Shown here one piece after another: positions 62,565-64,000 of a DNA stretch of 64,000 nt. The DNA is from Exophiala sp. HKRS030. Its lineage: Eukaryota > Ascomycota > Eurotiomycetes > Chaetothyriales > Herpotrichiellaceae. The stretch spans positions 313,665 through 377,664 of the forward strand of contig JAHWDD010000003.1 in NCBI GenBank assembly GCA_023897205.1, read 5' to 3'. Position 1 is the first letter of the stretch. The number at the start of each line of letters is the position of its first letter. The position numbers and the translations under genes are program-made. Under the pieces are notes generated by a model. That model made no database searches. It was not told the DNA's origin and saw only the letters and a program-made list of their open reading frames with translations.

Positions 62565-64000
62565 TCAACAATCGACTCGCCCAATGCCCAAGACCATCCA
62601 ATAACTCAGTTCCCTCTTCCCGTCGTCGGCGTCTTCGCCTTCCTCGAGGAGCTTGTCCTTTTTGCGTCGCTCGATCATCGCATCCTCGTCCGTGACCGTC
62701 CATTCCAACCTCACCCGGATGGGGATCTCGATCACGTCCTCGTCTTCCTCCAAGACCTCGCCTTGTCTCCTGAAGATGGTGGCCGGGACGATCTCGAGCA
62801 CCACACTCACCCAGTTCCTGCCCTGGTCGTACAATTTGCCGGCGATCTGTTCGCCCCCGGAAGCATTGACCATGCCTCTGTTGTTATTGTTGGCAGCATT
62901 GTTACCGCCGGTAGTATTGTGACTGTTGCTGTTCAAGGCATCGTCCCACGCGTCGCTGTTTTTGCCGATCTGGAACTGAGGGCACAGTATCGTCACCCGG
63001 TGGCCGTGCTTGCCGGGGGTCACACTCGGGCTGCCGAGGCCGACACTCACGTCCTCGAAGAGCGGGTTGCGCAGGGTCATGATGAACTGGACGGGTTTGC
63101 CGGCCGAGAGGAGGAGGTCGGCTCCGTCGGGCCCCGGAGGTGGTAAGCCCCCAGACACGGGGAGTGGTTTGACGGTCACGTAGGGGATGTAGTTGAGGGC
63201 GATGAGTTTGATGCGGTAACGAGCCGAGCTGATCTTGAGCTCGGGTCGCGTGAGGATGTGTTTGCAAGCCGCGCAGCGTTTGGAGCGCTTCGTGCGCATG
63301 AGCGTAGGCATCGGTTTGAGGTCCGAAACCCCCAGAGCGTCCGGGTTGCCTATGAAGGATGGATACTGGAATGCCCGTTGTGAAGAGGTCGTGGTCTCTT
63401 CGTAGTCCAAAATTGGTCCTGAAGAAGGTTCTACGACTTTGAACCCTTCGTCTCGCGTTCTGGCCTCGCGCATTATGGTGAGTTTCTGACGGGAGCGCTT
63501 CAAGGAACTTGACGGGTTGGTGTAGATGTTCATGATTCTTTGAAGGGACGAGGGCGAGGAATAGGCCATGTCAAGTGCCGACGTTGGGAAGTCGACATCG
63601 GTAGCGGACGATTCTGCGATTTGGTCCTTGTAACTGTACTAATGTCAGTGTGCGATCGACCTCAATATCTGGCGCTTCCCCTCGACACCTCTTGTTGCAT
63701 TTCTTTATAAACTTACAATGTCTTGAGAGCATTAAACCTAGATGCCGAATCCAGTGGTGCTCGTGGCATTGTCCTGTTTGTGGATTCGGGCGGCTCAGTC
63801 TGGTCGGAGGGAGAAAAAGGTGGCAATGCGAGGGAGGATTTTCGGGGAGGTTGGTCTTGACCCGACGAGTATGGAGATTTGATACTGGACGACCTCGGTT
63901 TGGCTCCGTTCGAGAGATCGTCCATCTGAGTACGGATGCCGGTTGGCTTGTCGAATTTGAGGCCGACGTCAAGGGTATTCCACATGCAGTAATTGCAGTT
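62565..64000 (-). CDS. Dynactin subunit p62 (DCTN4), N-terminal part outside window
   Basis: Exons in window: >64000-63717 and 63633-62565; the intron (GTAAGT...TACAG) joins RFNALKT to FYKDQIAES in frame. The visible part begins NCNYCMWNTLDVGLKFDKPTG, the end of the Cys-rich zinc region of dynactin p62. It then has a disordered stretch, KRCAACKHILTRPELK with another CxxC pair, and the beta-rich part (RYRIKLIALNYIPYVTVKPL; QFIMTLRNPLFEDVSVGLG; RNWVSVVLEIVPATIF), ending IGRVDC. An Asn/Gly run (about GGNNAANNNN) interrupts one loop. p62 sits at the pointed end of the dynactin Arp1 filament with p25/p27 and helps dynein move nuclei and early endosomes. The start codon is beyond the right edge. 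Confidence 0.92.

Overview
This 64 kb window reads as nuclear DNA of a filamentous ascomycete (Pezizomycotina). The signs are short introns of about 40-110 nt with GTATGT/GTAAGT/GTGAGT donors and CTAAC/CTGAC-like branch sites, monocistronic genes on both strands, and typical mould genes: PalA, a Flo8/SomA regulator, a Grg-1 stress protein, a FRE-type ferric reductase and a fungal STAND N-terminal domain. Eurotiomycetes (perhaps Chaetothyriales) is a guess from protein character, not shown by any marker. No bacterial, viral or organellar features, tRNA genes or CRISPR arrays were seen.

Layout. 0-6 kb: 3' part of an ankyrin protein, a doubtful small membrane ORF, a DHA-type MFS exporter and a medium-chain enoyl reductase. 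6-8.3 kb: an unidentified gene broken by two in-frame TAGs and a frameshift. 9.9-21 kb: ferric reductase, a small membrane protein, a class II aldolase/adducin protein divergent from palA, and a large membrane protein with a 26-proline run. 22-33 kb (all minus strand): FAD monooxygenase, amino-acid transporter, mitochondrial FAD glycerol-3-phosphate dehydrogenase, 2-isopropylmalate synthase. 33.7-45.8 kb: an unrecognised conserved-looking protein whose splicing I could not close, SomA/Flo8, TRAPP subunit Bet3, U5 snRNP WD40 protein, a two-TM protein, and Grg-1. 47.8-64 kb: a hypothetical ORF, SET-domain protein, haloacid dehalogenase, a Cys-cluster protein, a STAND-N protein, a 12-exon SDR divergent from a TauD-type dioxygenase, Arp2/3 subunit ARPC5, and dynactin p62 running off the right edge.

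Housekeeping genes (Bet3, SNRNP40, ARPC5, DCTN4, LEU4, GUT2, palA, somA) are mixed with accessory ones (MFS plus enoyl reductase, FAD monooxygenase, SDR plus dioxygenase, dehalogenase). There is no backbone enzyme for a secondary-metabolite cluster. Exon models were joined by hand from splice sites and reading frame. In most genes every exon closes in frame and the product resembles its family from end to end.

The most unusual features are architectural: a 9-nt internal microexon in BET3, a 7-nt microexon in a 12-exon SDR, an 8-nt first coding exon in LEU4, a GC-AG intron in the U5-40K gene, and a 9-bp word (TACGGAGTA or its complement) found at least six times, always between genes.
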